Source: Geminocystis sp050753365 (GTDB lineage: Bacteria > Cyanobacteriota > Cyanobacteriia > Cyanobacteriales > Cyanobacteriaceae). Taken from it: 64,000 nucleotides of DNA. The translations under genes and the position numbers were made by a program. Below the pieces are notes generated by a model, which worked only from the letters and a program-made list of their open reading frames with translations, searched no databases and was not told where the DNA came from. The DNA lies in assembly GCF_050753365.1 (NCBI RefSeq), contig NZ_JBLZFY010000001.1, positions 100,418-164,417 on the forward strand, given 5' to 3'. This document shows positions 34,771 to 43,177 of this stretch, in pieces. Within the stretch, counting starts at the first letter, position 1. Each line of letters begins with the position of its first letter.

Positions 34771-36324
34771 CTAGAATCTAAAAGTAGTTCTTAATGCTCC
34801 TACCCATATAGCATCGTTGCGACTATCATGGTTAGGATTGAGTACCACATACGCCCCCGGAGTAATTAAGATATTGTCTGTGATGGGATATTTATACTGG
34901 AATTCGATCGTATAAGAGGTATTTCGATCGTTAGAGGCTTTAGGAGGCATACCACCAAGTAGGGATAAGATAGCTCCCTCTTTTCCTACATCAAGGAAAG
35001 AAATATTCCCAGCCCATGTCCATAAATCAGTACTACTTCTTGAGCCAACTCCTGTAGCTTGTCGTTGTAGGTTATCAGCAGAGGCAAAACCTCCTCCACC
35101 AGAGACATGAACTTTGTCTGTAATTCTCCAATTTCCTTGTAAACCTACCCTGTTAGCAGTTAAAGCACTTCCTGCGAAGGGATTATTTCCTCTGGGACTT
35201 CCAGTACTACTGGTGATATTGACATTTCCTTCAGGCTCGTAGGTATAAAGATAAGTGGCAGATAATTTAAGAGTTTTTGTCGGCGAAAAGACAATTTGAG
35301 CTCCTGTACTAAAAGCACCGTTGAAGAAACCTTTTCCTTCTTCTGGACTAGAGCCATTTCGTGCTACATAAAGAGTATTAAAATTCCATTGATCATTAAG
35401 TTTAACTTTAACACCGCCCCCGGCACCTTCAGGTCCACGAAATACTAGAGGATTACGTCGTAAAAAGCGAGTTAAAGCACCAGTGCCTCCACTTTCTAAA
35501 TAGGGATTCCCCACATCAAAAACCTTGTCAATATTCATCGCATTTGTACCGACAAAAGCTGTCACTTTGTTACCAATAGGAAAACGATAAAATAAATCAT
35601 CTAATACGACATCATTATTTGTATTGGTATCGTAGCCTAATCTTGTCATGTCAGTATTTTGATTAAAAGCCTGAATATTTCCAGCTTGAAGACGCACTCT
35701 TAGTCTATCTTTCCCCGTAAAACTGGTATCAAAATTTAAACGCACCCGATTAGCTAACACGGCTTGATTTTCATTGACGGCATTTGCCCGTTTTGTCAAA
35801 CCGCCATAACTACCCGTATCTGAATTGAAGGCATTTGCCAAGCTAATAATCACTTCTCCACTCAGTTTTGTGGTGGTAGAGAACTGATGATCTTCTAAAA
35901 AGGCTACTCTTCCTTCTAGGTTATCAACTCTTGCTCCCAATGTCGCTAATTCTGTTTCAAATTCCTGCATTAATCGCTTAAGTTTCTCAATATCTTCCCT
36001 CATTACTGATTGACTTGAGGCAATTAATCGTTCCATTTGTTGCATACAAGCGTTTAATCCTGCTGCAAATTCATAACGACTCAAAGCTCGATTTCCTCGA
36101 AAGGTTCGATCGGGATAACCCACAATACAACCATAATTTTCAACTAAACTTCTCAAGGCTTCAAATGCCCAATCTGTAGGCGATACATCTCTTAATTGGG
36201 AAACAGATGTAACTTGACTCATTTCTGAGTCCATATCCATAGGTACTTCGATCGCACCGACAGCAGAAGCCATCAATGCAGAGACAATCCCCATAACGGA
36301 GATTTTTCTGAGATGTAATGACAT
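34771..36324 (-). CDS. Outer-membrane porin with SLH domain (cyanobacterial OprB/Som type)
   Basis: 517 residues. The signal peptide is at 1-24 (SVMGIVSALMASAVGAIE). One SLH domain at about 42-105 (LRDVSPTDWAFEALRSLVEN, GCIVGYPDRTFRGNRALSRY) should bind peptidoglycan. A coiled-coil stalk at 105-145 (LMQEFETELATLGARVDNLE) precedes a beta-barrel ending in Phe (LRTTFRF), the outer-membrane insertion signal. This family makes up the main porins of cyanobacteria and is often named iron-uptake porin. Upstream is AT-rich with no clear regulatory box. Confidence 0.93.
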   Translation of the reverse strand: MSLHLRKISVMGIVSALMASAVGAIEVPMDMDSEMSQVTSVSQLRDVSPTDWAFEALRSLVENYGCIVGYPDRTFRGNRALSRYEFAAGLNACMQQMERLIASSQSVMREDIEKLKRLMQEFETELATLGARVDNLEGRVAFLEDHQFSTTTKLSGEVIISLANAFNSDTGSYGGLTKRANAVNENQAVLANRVRLNFDTSFTGKDRLRVRLQAGNIQAFNQNTDMTRLGYDTNTNNDVVLDDLFYRFPIGNKVTAFVGTNAMNIDKVFDVGNPYLESGGTGALTRFLRRNPLVFRGPEGAGGGVKVKLNDQWNFNTLYVARNGSSPEEGKGFFNGAFSTGAQIVFSPTKTLKLSATYLYTYEPEGNVNITSSTGSPRGNNPFAGSALTANRVGLQGNWRITDKVHVSGGGGFASADNLQRQATGVGSRSSTDLWTWAGNISFLDVGKEGAILSLLGGMPPKASNDRNTSYTIEFQYKYPITDNILITPGAYVVLNPNHDSRNDAIWVGALRTTFRF

Positions 36325-36579
36325 AAAATCCTCACAGTGAATTTTTAATTATTGAATGAATTTTTCAATAAAGTATAACCAAGATAACAAATAATTGCAA
36401 ATAAAAAGCAACAAGATTGTAGAAATTAATCTGAATTTTTATATTATACATTTGCCAAAATAATGCTTTTCAAACGGTATAATAAGCATTTACACCCCAT
36501 TTTTAGGAATGCTTAGAGATATTTATTAATAAAAAAAATCAATAGTTAATGAGGACTGTTGATTATTGCTTTGTAACTT

Positions 36580-36831
36580 AGGGTTTGCTGAAAAAGTATT
36601 TTGATGAAGAGAGGGAAGAGCGGATTTGGGAAAAGGGAAGAGTGAATAAATGACAAAAATCAAGGTTTTGAGGCTTTGTATCAACATATAATTACAAAGT
36701 TGTTTTAAATAAAATTTAGTAAAAAATGCTCAGTTTTTGAGTAAAAATTGTGAAAATTGAACACTTTTTAGTTTGTGTAGTATGTCCAAAGCGTTGATTT
36801 TAATAGTCTTCTGATTTATTCAGCAAACCCT
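36580..36831. mobile_element. MITE-like element, copy B (complete, with 4-bp target duplication)
   Basis: 252 bp, non-coding. Ends are AGGGTTTGCTGAA and TTCAGCAAACCCT, perfect inverted repeats of about 12-13 bp. ACTT flanks both sides (36576-36579 and 36832-36835), fitting a target duplication. It lies between the divergent porin and ureC genes and ends 47 bp upstream of the ureC -10 box. Confidence 0.85.
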
Positions 36832-36877
36832 ACTTACTTTTTTCTTGAGTCTTCATTTTACTTATTTGATCCTTTGC

Positions 36878-36883
36878 TATAAT
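36878..36883 (+). promoter_or_regulatory. Probable ureC -10 box
   Basis: TATAAT 28 bp before the chosen ATG. No clear -35 or NtcA GTA-N8-TAC site is seen upstream; the MITE right end lies 47 bp away. Confidence 0.5.
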
Positions 36884-36911
36884 TACTCATTGCCAATTAT
36901 TGATGATGATT

Positions 36912-38672
36912 ATGAGTTATTTTATGGATAGACGCGCCTATGCTGAAACTTATGGTGCGACAGTAGGCGATCGAGTTAGACTAGCAGACACAGAATTAAT
37001 TATTGAGGTAGAAAGAGATTACACCGTTTATGGAGAGGAAGTAAAATTCGGAGGGGGTAAAGTAATTCGAGATGGTATGGGGCAGTCTGGTATTTCAAGG
37101 GCTGATGGTGCAGTAGATACGGTGATTACTAATGCTTTAATTCTCGATTGGTGGGGTATTGTGAAAGCCGATGTTGGCATTAAAGACGGTAAAATTTTCA
37201 AGATTGGTAAGGCTGGAAACCCTGAAATTCAGCCTAATGTGGACATTATCATCGGTGCAGTCACAGAAGTTATCGCTGGAGAGGGAATGATTTTAACGGC
37301 AGGAGGCATTGATACCCATATTCATTTTATCTGCCCTCAACAAATCGAAACCGCCCTTGCTTCTGGAATTACAACTATGATTGGTGGTGGTACAGGACCT
37401 GCTACAGGCACAAACGCCACTACTTGCACCCCAGGGGAATGGCACATTTACCGAATGTTAGAATCTGCGGACGCTTTTGCCATGAATTTGGGCTTTTTAG
37501 GTAAGGGTAACAGTAGCCAACCAGAGGGGTTAATTGAGCAAGTCAAAGCAGGGGTAATGGGGTTAAAACTCCATGAGGATTGGGGTACAACTCCTTGGAG
37601 TATCGACACTTGTTTAACTATTGCGGATAAATACGATGTGCAAGTAGCCATTCACACCGATACTTTAAATGAGGCGGGATTTGTGGAAGACACCATCAAC
37701 GCTTTTAAAAACAGGGTTATCCATACCTATCATACCGAAGGGGCTGGAGGTGGTCACGCACCAGATATTATTAAGGTATGTGGGCAAATGAATGTTTTAC
37801 CCTCCTCGACAAATCCCACTCGCCCTTATACCATGAATACCTTAGAAGAACACCTAGATATGTTAATGGTGTGTCATCATCTCGATCGAGGTATTCCCGA
37901 AGATGTCGCTTTTGCGGAGTCTCGCATTCGCCGTGAAACCATCGCCGCCGAAGATATTTTGCACGATTTAGGTGCTTTTAGTATGATTGCTTCTGATTCT
38001 CAAGCTATGGGAAGGGTAGGAGAAACCATTATTCGTACTTGGCAAACTGCCCACAAAATGAAGGTACAAAGAGGACATTTATCACCTCCCGTTGATAATG
38101 GGGGAAGTCTTAACCCCCCTCAATCCCCCCTGAGTAATGGGGGAAGTCTTAATGATAATTTTCGGGCAAAACGCTACATTGCCAAATATACCATTAACCC
38201 TGCTATAACCCATGGTATCGCTGATCATGTGGGTTCGATCGAGGAGGGTAAATTAGCGGATTTAGTGTTATGGAAACCAGCCTTTTTTGGAGTAAAACCT
38301 GAATTAGTAATTAAAGGAGGGATGATTGCCTATGCCCAAATGGGAGACGCTAACGCTAGTATTCCTACCCCTCAACCTCGTCATTCTCAGCCTATGTTTG
38401 GTAGTTTTGGAGGTTCGATCGCGTCCACTTGTTTAACATTTGTGTCTCACGCTTCCTTAGAATTAGATATTAAAGGGAAACTAGGCTTAAGAAAACCCAC
38501 AGTAGCGGTGACAAATACCCGTAATTTAAGTAAAGCTGATATGAAGTTAAATGACTATGCACCCTTTATGGAAGTGGATGCTCAAACCTATGAAGTAAGG
38601 GCAGATGGACAACTTTTAACCTGCGAACCTGCGGATATATTGCCAATGGCACAACGTTATTTCTTATTTTAG
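36912..38672 (+). CDS. ureC: Urease alpha subunit with an in-frame insertion
   Basis: 586 residues from the ATG at 36912, which gives the family start MSYFMDRRAYAETYG; three closer-set ATGs upstream (36900-36906) are less likely. Nickel ligands are in place: His136/His138 (GGIDTHIHF), carbamylated Lys219 (GLKLHEDWG), the flap with Cys321-His322-His323 (CHHLDRG) and Asp362 (ASDSQAMGR). Residues 391-417 are an insertion (PPVDNGGSLNPPQSPLSNGG) where the family has about ten residues before NDNFRAKRYIAKYTINPA. The insertion is at a surface loop, so activity may be kept. No ureA/B or accessory genes are nearby, as is common in cyanobacteria. Confidence 0.95.
   Translation: MSYFMDRRAYAETYGATVGDRVRLADTELIIEVERDYTVYGEEVKFGGGKVIRDGMGQSGISRADGAVDTVITNALILDWWGIVKADVGIKDGKIFKIGKAGNPEIQPNVDIIIGAVTEVIAGEGMILTAGGIDTHIHFICPQQIETALASGITTMIGGGTGPATGTNATTCTPGEWHIYRMLESADAFAMNLGFLGKGNSSQPEGLIEQVKAGVMGLKLHEDWGTTPWSIDTCLTIADKYDVQVAIHTDTLNEAGFVEDTINAFKNRVIHTYHTEGAGGGHAPDIIKVCGQMNVLPSSTNPTRPYTMNTLEEHLDMLMVCHHLDRGIPEDVAFAESRIRRETIAAEDILHDLGAFSMIASDSQAMGRVGETIIRTWQTAHKMKVQRGHLSPPVDNGGSLNPPQSPLSNGGSLNDNFRAKRYIAKYTINPAITHGIADHVGSIEEGKLADLVLWKPAFFGVKPELVIKGGMIAYAQMGDANASIPTPQPRHSQPMFGSFGGSIASTCLTFVSHASLELDIKGKLGLRKPTVAVTNTRNLSKADMKLNDYAPFMEVDAQTYEVRADGQLLTCEPADILPMAQRYFLF
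38082..38152. repeat. In-frame repeat insertion in ureC
   Basis: Two direct copies of AATGGGGGAAGTCTTAA flank a C-rich stretch CCCCCCTCAATCCCCCC. It is read in frame as SPPVDNGGSLNPPQSPLSNG plus GSL. It is the same peptide style (PPQxPL) as in the chelatase gene. Confidence 0.85.
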
Positions 38673-38705
38673 CTTAAAAATCACCTCATCAAGAATATCT
38701 ATACT

Positions 38706-38742
38706 GTTGATTTTAATAGCTTTCTAACTTATTCAGCAAACC
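38706..38742. mobile_element. MITE right-end remnant
   Basis: GTTGATTTTAATAGCTTTCT then TTATTCAGCAAACC, matching the right end of copies A and B. A short reversed left-end-like piece (CCTCATCAAGAATA) lies just before it. It starts 33 bp after the ureC stop. Confidence 0.7.
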
Positions 38743-38773
38743 ATATTTAATATCAATTAAAAAAGATATTCAT

Positions 38774-40456
38774 TCAATCTTCTTTGATTAAAGATAAAAT
38801 ATTAAACTTTAATAAATATAGTAATGTTCTAATTAATACTTCAGGGTTTTCCTGTCCGTAAACAGCTAAAAAATAAGACACTTTTAAACTTCCTTGATTT
38901 TTTAAATCTTGGATAATTTTATCAATAATTTGATTGTTTAAACGATAATTAGCCCCTAAATTAGTTGCCCAAGTCGATCGAATTTTGTTGAGATAATTGT
39001 CATCAAAAATTTCGCTTAATTTTAACCTATTTTCTGGTAATAAATAGTTAGTGCTATAATGACCAAATAAGTTGAAAGGATCATTAGATAAAGGATGAAA
39101 GGGGATGGATTTATTAACAGGCACACTCATTTCTTTTTGATTTCTAATTTCTGCTAAAGAAGCCCATAATTGATCATAGGATTTGATCACATTTTGCCAA
39201 TCATAAATCTCTTTAACTCTTTGTTTGCCATTTTCCCCCATTTTTCTCCTTAAATTAGGATTATCTATCAATTTAACTAACGCTTCGGCACACTCATCAA
39301 TGTCTATCACCGTAGAAAAACAAGCATGAGCAATATAAGTACTATAGTTAATATTATCAAGGTGATAATTATAAGCTAAATCAAAGCTATTATTTTGAGG
39401 GGGAATCATGGTAGAAATACGAAAACCATCTATCTCGTGACGCACAGATTCTTGATAACCATTCCAATCCGAAACGATTACAGGTAAACCCGCCGCCATC
39501 GCTTCAATAGGGGTTAAACCAAAGGTTTCTTGAATATTATCAGCTAAGGAAATAAAAATATCTGCACAAGACCAAATTTTTTGACGAATTTCAGGATGTT
39601 TTCCATTTAAAAATACATGATTTATAGAGGGTGCAAATAATTTACAACTTTCTTGAAAGGCTTTTTCTTCTCTTTTATCCTCAAACCAACCACACTGAAT
39701 CAAATGAATTTTGCCTTTATGATTAATTTTTTTTACAGCTTTCTCTAAGGCTAAATACATTGGCACCGGATGGGCTTTTGCGTAAAAGATTAAACGTCCT
39801 AAAAATAAAACAACTATATCTTCTTCGTCAATATTTAATGCTTCTCTGAGACTTTTTCTGTAGTCAGAATTAGGAATAAATTTTTCTGCTTCTACTCCTA
39901 AAGGGATAATTGGTAGTTGTAATTCTATATCTATCTTACTGTTGAATCTGTGTCCCAAATATTCTTTCCAGTCGTAAAATATTTTATCTACAGTTCTTTT
40001 GACAGCATTAGAAGTACAGATGAGAGCATCCCAAGGCTGAATGGGCGTAATTAATAAATTACTGATGTGATTAACAGCTTCTTTATTGGCAATAGTATGG
40101 GTAATACCACATATACTATAACCTCTTTGGTCATAAAATCTCCTTGTCCAAGCAAATTCTCCTAAATTCGGACCTGGTATATAAAGATTTCCTGCTTCCG
40201 CTAATCGATAAGATTGATTTCGAGGAATAAATTGAAATATTGATGGTTTTTGTAAAATCGAAGTAATTGATTCTTGAAAAGATTTATATTCTATTTCACT
40301 ATCACTATAACAATAAAAAGTTTTTTCTTGATGTGATTTAACGTAAGCCTTAAAAAAACCTTCTCCTGCCGATTGTCTGCCTAATAGTCTAGCACCTTGA
40401 GTATTGTATCCTTCGGCTTTGTAATACATAGCCGTAATGGATTGTTTTTTGATCAT
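38774..40456 (-). CDS. Glycosyltransferase family 4
   Basis: 560 residues. The C-terminal GT-B half has VVLFLGRLIFYAKAHP near 215 and the donor-binding motif ETFGLTPIEAMAAGLPVIVS near 315 (E-x7-E), with DWNGYQESV following. The N-terminal half (LLGRQSAGEGFFKAYVKSHQ) is an acceptor domain seen in cyanobacterial polysaccharide-related GT4 proteins. About 120 extra residues at the C-terminus have no known motif. It is likely part of surface-polysaccharide synthesis; substrates unknown. Confidence 0.85.
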   Translation of the reverse strand: MIKKQSITAMYYKAEGYNTQGARLLGRQSAGEGFFKAYVKSHQEKTFYCYSDSEIEYKSFQESITSILQKPSIFQFIPRNQSYRLAEAGNLYIPGPNLGEFAWTRRFYDQRGYSICGITHTIANKEAVNHISNLLITPIQPWDALICTSNAVKRTVDKIFYDWKEYLGHRFNSKIDIELQLPIIPLGVEAEKFIPNSDYRKSLREALNIDEEDIVVLFLGRLIFYAKAHPVPMYLALEKAVKKINHKGKIHLIQCGWFEDKREEKAFQESCKLFAPSINHVFLNGKHPEIRQKIWSCADIFISLADNIQETFGLTPIEAMAAGLPVIVSDWNGYQESVRHEIDGFRISTMIPPQNNSFDLAYNYHLDNINYSTYIAHACFSTVIDIDECAEALVKLIDNPNLRRKMGENGKQRVKEIYDWQNVIKSYDQLWASLAEIRNQKEMSVPVNKSIPFHPLSNDPFNLFGHYSTNYLLPENRLKLSEIFDDNYLNKIRSTWATNLGANYRLNNQIIDKIIQDLKNQGSLKVSYFLAVYGQENPEVLIRTLLYLLKFNILSLIKED

Positions 40457-40622
40457 ATAAGAAAATGAATATTGATTTTAATAAATATGAGTAGGTAGGC
40501 AAAATCAATTGGATATTTAGATTGTAAAAGGGAATAGTGCATCTCGACTTTCCTCGATAACCATTGAATTATACCCAAATCAGTTTTCTCAATCAGACGA
40601 CTTAAATACCTCCTAGTTTATC

Positions 40623-41273
40623 CTAAGTAAAACTAAACCACTGCTGTAATTCTTCCCATCCTAAACCTTGTCGTACGATCGAAGGGTTATTAGTAGAAAA
40701 ATCAATAATGGTTGAAACCTGTACCCCCGGATCAGTATAATCATCGATAATGATGTCCACTTGTTTCTCAAATTCATCAAATAATCTTGCTTTTTCCCAC
40801 TCTAGGGAAGGAGAATCACCATCTTCGTCAATAACATGGGCAGAAGTGGAAATAATAGGATTATCAAGGGATTCAAGTAACGCCTGACAGACATTTTGAT
40901 CGGGAACTCGTATTCCAGTCGTCTTTCTTTTGGGAGACATGACCAATTTAGGCACTAATTTTGTGGTAGGTAAAAGAAAAGTATAAGGACCCGGTATCAA
41001 GCGTTTCATGATACGATAGGCTTCATCACTAACAACGGCATATTCTGATATTTTCGATAGTGAAGAACAAAGAAAAGTCAAAGGTTTATCATTAGACAGT
41101 CTTTTCAACATTCGTACTTTTTCCACTGCTGATTTAACATTCATATCGCAACCGATAGCATAAACGGTATCAGTGGGATAAAGCATAATAGCGCCTTTTT
41201 TTAAGGCTTGAGTAATTTGTTCAATATCTCGTTGTTGTGGATTATCGGGGTTTAATTCGTAGATTGTTGCCAT
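40623..41273 (-). CDS. YrdC/Sua5-family protein, YciO type
   Basis: 216 residues. The YrdC fold motifs are GAIMLYPTDTVYAIGCD (28-44), KRLSNDKPLTFLC near 57-69, GPYTFLLP near 95, TTGIRVPD near 118 and ISTSAH near 140. It lacks the extra C-terminal Sua5 domain and is close to E. coli YciO in pattern (KRKTTGIRVP). It may synthesise threonylcarbamoyl-AMP for tRNA t6A or be a paralogue with another role. Confidence 0.88.
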   Translation of the reverse strand: MATIYELNPDNPQQRDIEQITQALKKGAIMLYPTDTVYAIGCDMNVKSAVEKVRMLKRLSNDKPLTFLCSSLSKISEYAVVSDEAYRIMKRLIPGPYTFLLPTTKLVPKLVMSPKRKTTGIRVPDQNVCQALLESLDNPIISTSAHVIDEDGDSPSLEWEKARLFDEFEKQVDIIIDDYTDPGVQVSTIIDFSTNNPSIVRQGLGWEELQQWFSFT

Positions 41274-41395
41274 GATGTTTAGCTATTTTTAAACAATTGT
41301 ATAACGAAATTTCCGTTATCTGTTCAATTTCTCTACCGAAAAATAATTATTGAGAATTTAAAAAAAAACTTAACAATTATACGATCGATTTGAGA

Positions 41396-41815
41396 TTAAA
41401 TAAGCTCTTTGATTTTAAAATGGTTTTGAAAATGACAAATTTCAGTAAATAAAGGATAACTAGATAACTTAATATTTTCTTGCTCAAATTGTTGCATAAA
41501 ATCCTTAATAGTGATAGACAAACATTGATAAAAATCCTCAATTTTTTTAAAAGTGATATGTTGTTTACCATAACTAATTTTAAATTTATTAAATAACCTT
41601 TCAAAAGTAATTGATTCAGGTTCTTCAATTATATCTATTTTTATATTTTGGTTTTTCTGTAAACTATCATAACCTTCAATTAAAGCAGAAAACCATGAAT
41701 CTAAATAAGTCGATCGTACAGATATTTCTCCATCATCGCTACTAATTATAATATCTCCTAAAGCATCATTAGGATCAATTTTTTCTTCCCGATCTAAACT
41801 AAATAAAATCTTCAT
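41396..41815 (-). CDS. Hypothetical acidic protein
   Basis: 139 residues, unrecognised. It starts MKILFSLDREEKIDPNDALG with an acidic strand-rich N-terminus (IIISSDDGEISVRSTYLDSW) and a helical C-terminus (LSITIKDFMQQFEQENIKLS). No signal, membrane helix or catalytic motif. It is next to an antitoxin-like gene and could be an immunity-like or TA-associated protein, with little certainty. Confidence 0.6.
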   Translation of the reverse strand: MKILFSLDREEKIDPNDALGDIIISSDDGEISVRSTYLDSWFSALIEGYDSLQKNQNIKIDIIEEPESITFERLFNKFKISYGKQHITFKKIEDFYQCLSITIKDFMQQFEQENIKLSSYPLFTEICHFQNHFKIKELI

Positions 41816-41924
41816 ATTTAATAGTTAATATCTAATGTGAATTAAGCAGATATTTCCTTGAAGAGTCAGAACAACTCTGACTCTAATTATTTGTTTTCCT
41901 AATTTAATCTAAATATTCAAAAAC

Positions 41925-42185
41925 TTATTTTAGACTCGATCGAGCTACATTAATCAACAATCTTAAGGCATCATTTACAGACTTGTTATCAGGAAAATAT
42001 TGAGCAATATCTGCATCTAATATAACGAAATTTAGGTCATTTTTTTTACTAATTTTTTGGGCATTTTGCCAAAACTCCATATCAGTTTCAGGTGCATCCG
42101 ATAAATCAATATCTTCATCTTTTATATTTTTAATTCTTGTTAATTCTTCTTGAGTAGGGATATAATTTTTTGTAACATTATCCAT
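41925..42185 (-). CDS. BrnA-like antitoxin, orphan
   Basis: 86 residues from the ATG at 42185; the longer frame to 42239 adds an unconvincing leader. The middle IKDEDIDLSDAPETDMEFWQ matches the BrnA signature (DEDID, D-x-P-E, FW), followed by the weak DNA-binding part VILDADIAQYFPDNKSVNDA. A BrnT toxin gene normally precedes it, and none is seen on either side. Confidence 0.72.
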   Translation of the reverse strand: MDNVTKNYIPTQEELTRIKNIKDEDIDLSDAPETDMEFWQNAQKISKKNDLNFVILDADIAQYFPDNKSVNDALRLLINVARSSLK

Positions 42186-42256
42186 AATAATAATCCTCCC
42201 AAATTTTTCTTTCGTATTTAATTTAATATCTTGTCTCATTACATTGTTAAAAGAAA

Positions 42257-42571
42257 TTATACAGTGATTTCTAACGGGAGAAATGCGATAACTAAATCAC
42301 TTTTGTCGATACCTTGATTGATTAAATCATCACTAATTCCTTGCTCAATACCATCATATTCCAGATAAACTTTTTGATTTTTAATAGTTAGATAAAGTAT
42401 GTTGCCTCTTACTCTTTTATCTTTATCCCAACCTACTTGCATTAAAGCATAATGATCTCGAATTTCGTCAAACACTGGATGCAACTCAATATTTCCGTGA
42501 GATGGTTTTAATTGTGCATATTTAAGGATTGTATTTTTGACAATTTCTCTATATTGTATTAGTTTATCCAT
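42257..42571 (-). CDS. xisI: XisI-family protein
   Basis: 104 residues. Clear XisI sequence: KLIQYREIVKNTILKYAQL at the start, then DHYALMQVGWDKDKRVRG, LYLTIKNQKVYLEYDGIEQG and DLVIAFLP. XisI and XisH are named from the fdxN excision element of Nostoc, and they are widespread as a two-gene module in non-heterocystous cyanobacteria. Its xisH partner overlaps it by 13 bp and is broken. Confidence 0.9.
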   Translation of the reverse strand: MDKLIQYREIVKNTILKYAQLKPSHGNIELHPVFDEIRDHYALMQVGWDKDKRVRGNILYLTIKNQKVYLEYDGIEQGISDDLINQGIDKSDLVIAFLPLEITV

Positions 42572-43003
42572 TCCTGAATTTCCTCTTTTAGTAAGTCCAC
42601 AATAATTAATTTTAAATTTAACTTTTTAATAACTAATTTTCCTATAGCCTCATCAAATATTTCTTGATAAACCTCAGTAGTAATTGCTAAATAAATTTCT
42701 CTTTGAGGATCAACTTGTTTTAGTAAAAGTTGATAAAGTATATATTGACCGATTGCTTGTTCAAGATCAACAATAGGAGAAGGGCTACGAAATTCCTTAA
42801 TTTCAATAACGATCTTTTTTCTCCTTGTTTAGCACCAATTGTTGCACTACTTCTTGTTTCAAAGTTCTTACTTATTCAGCACCTAAGTCCACAAATAAAA
42901 ATCTTTCTCCATAGGAAATAACATAAGGATCATCTGTAATATCTCATCCTGATTTAATAATAGCTTTTTTGACAATAGGGTGAATAGTATCTCTTCTGGG
43001 CAT
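42559..43003 (-). pseudogene. xisH: xisH, inactivated
   Basis: From 43003 the minus strand reads MPRRDTIHPIVKKAIIKSG, then TGA at 42945-42947 (in place of Trp), then DDPYVISYGERFLFVDLGAE and a stop with at least one frameshift. It continues IVIEIKEFRSPSPIVDLEQA and ends LLKEEIQEWIN, overlapping xisI. The restriction-nuclease-like core (EIKEF, DLEQAIGQY) is recognisable but cannot be translated as one chain. Confidence 0.88.
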
Positions 43004-43177
43004 TATTTAACAAAGGTTTAATTTCTTCATCAGAAAATAATTATTGAGAATCTAAAAAAATACTTAACAATTCTTTATAATAGAGAGGATCACGATCGAA
43101 CGGTTATAGACAAAGCTAATGTATCTTTTGTTACTAAGTCTGAATAACCAATAGGTAGTAATATAACGAATCTAAGT

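Noticed and set aside
36840..36911. NtcA site upstream of ureC
   Set aside because: No GTA-N8-TAC with correct spacing to the TATAAT was found by eye.
41377..41628. Leu/Lys-rich 83-residue frame
   Set aside because: It overlaps the better-supported 41396-41815 gene on the same strand in another frame.
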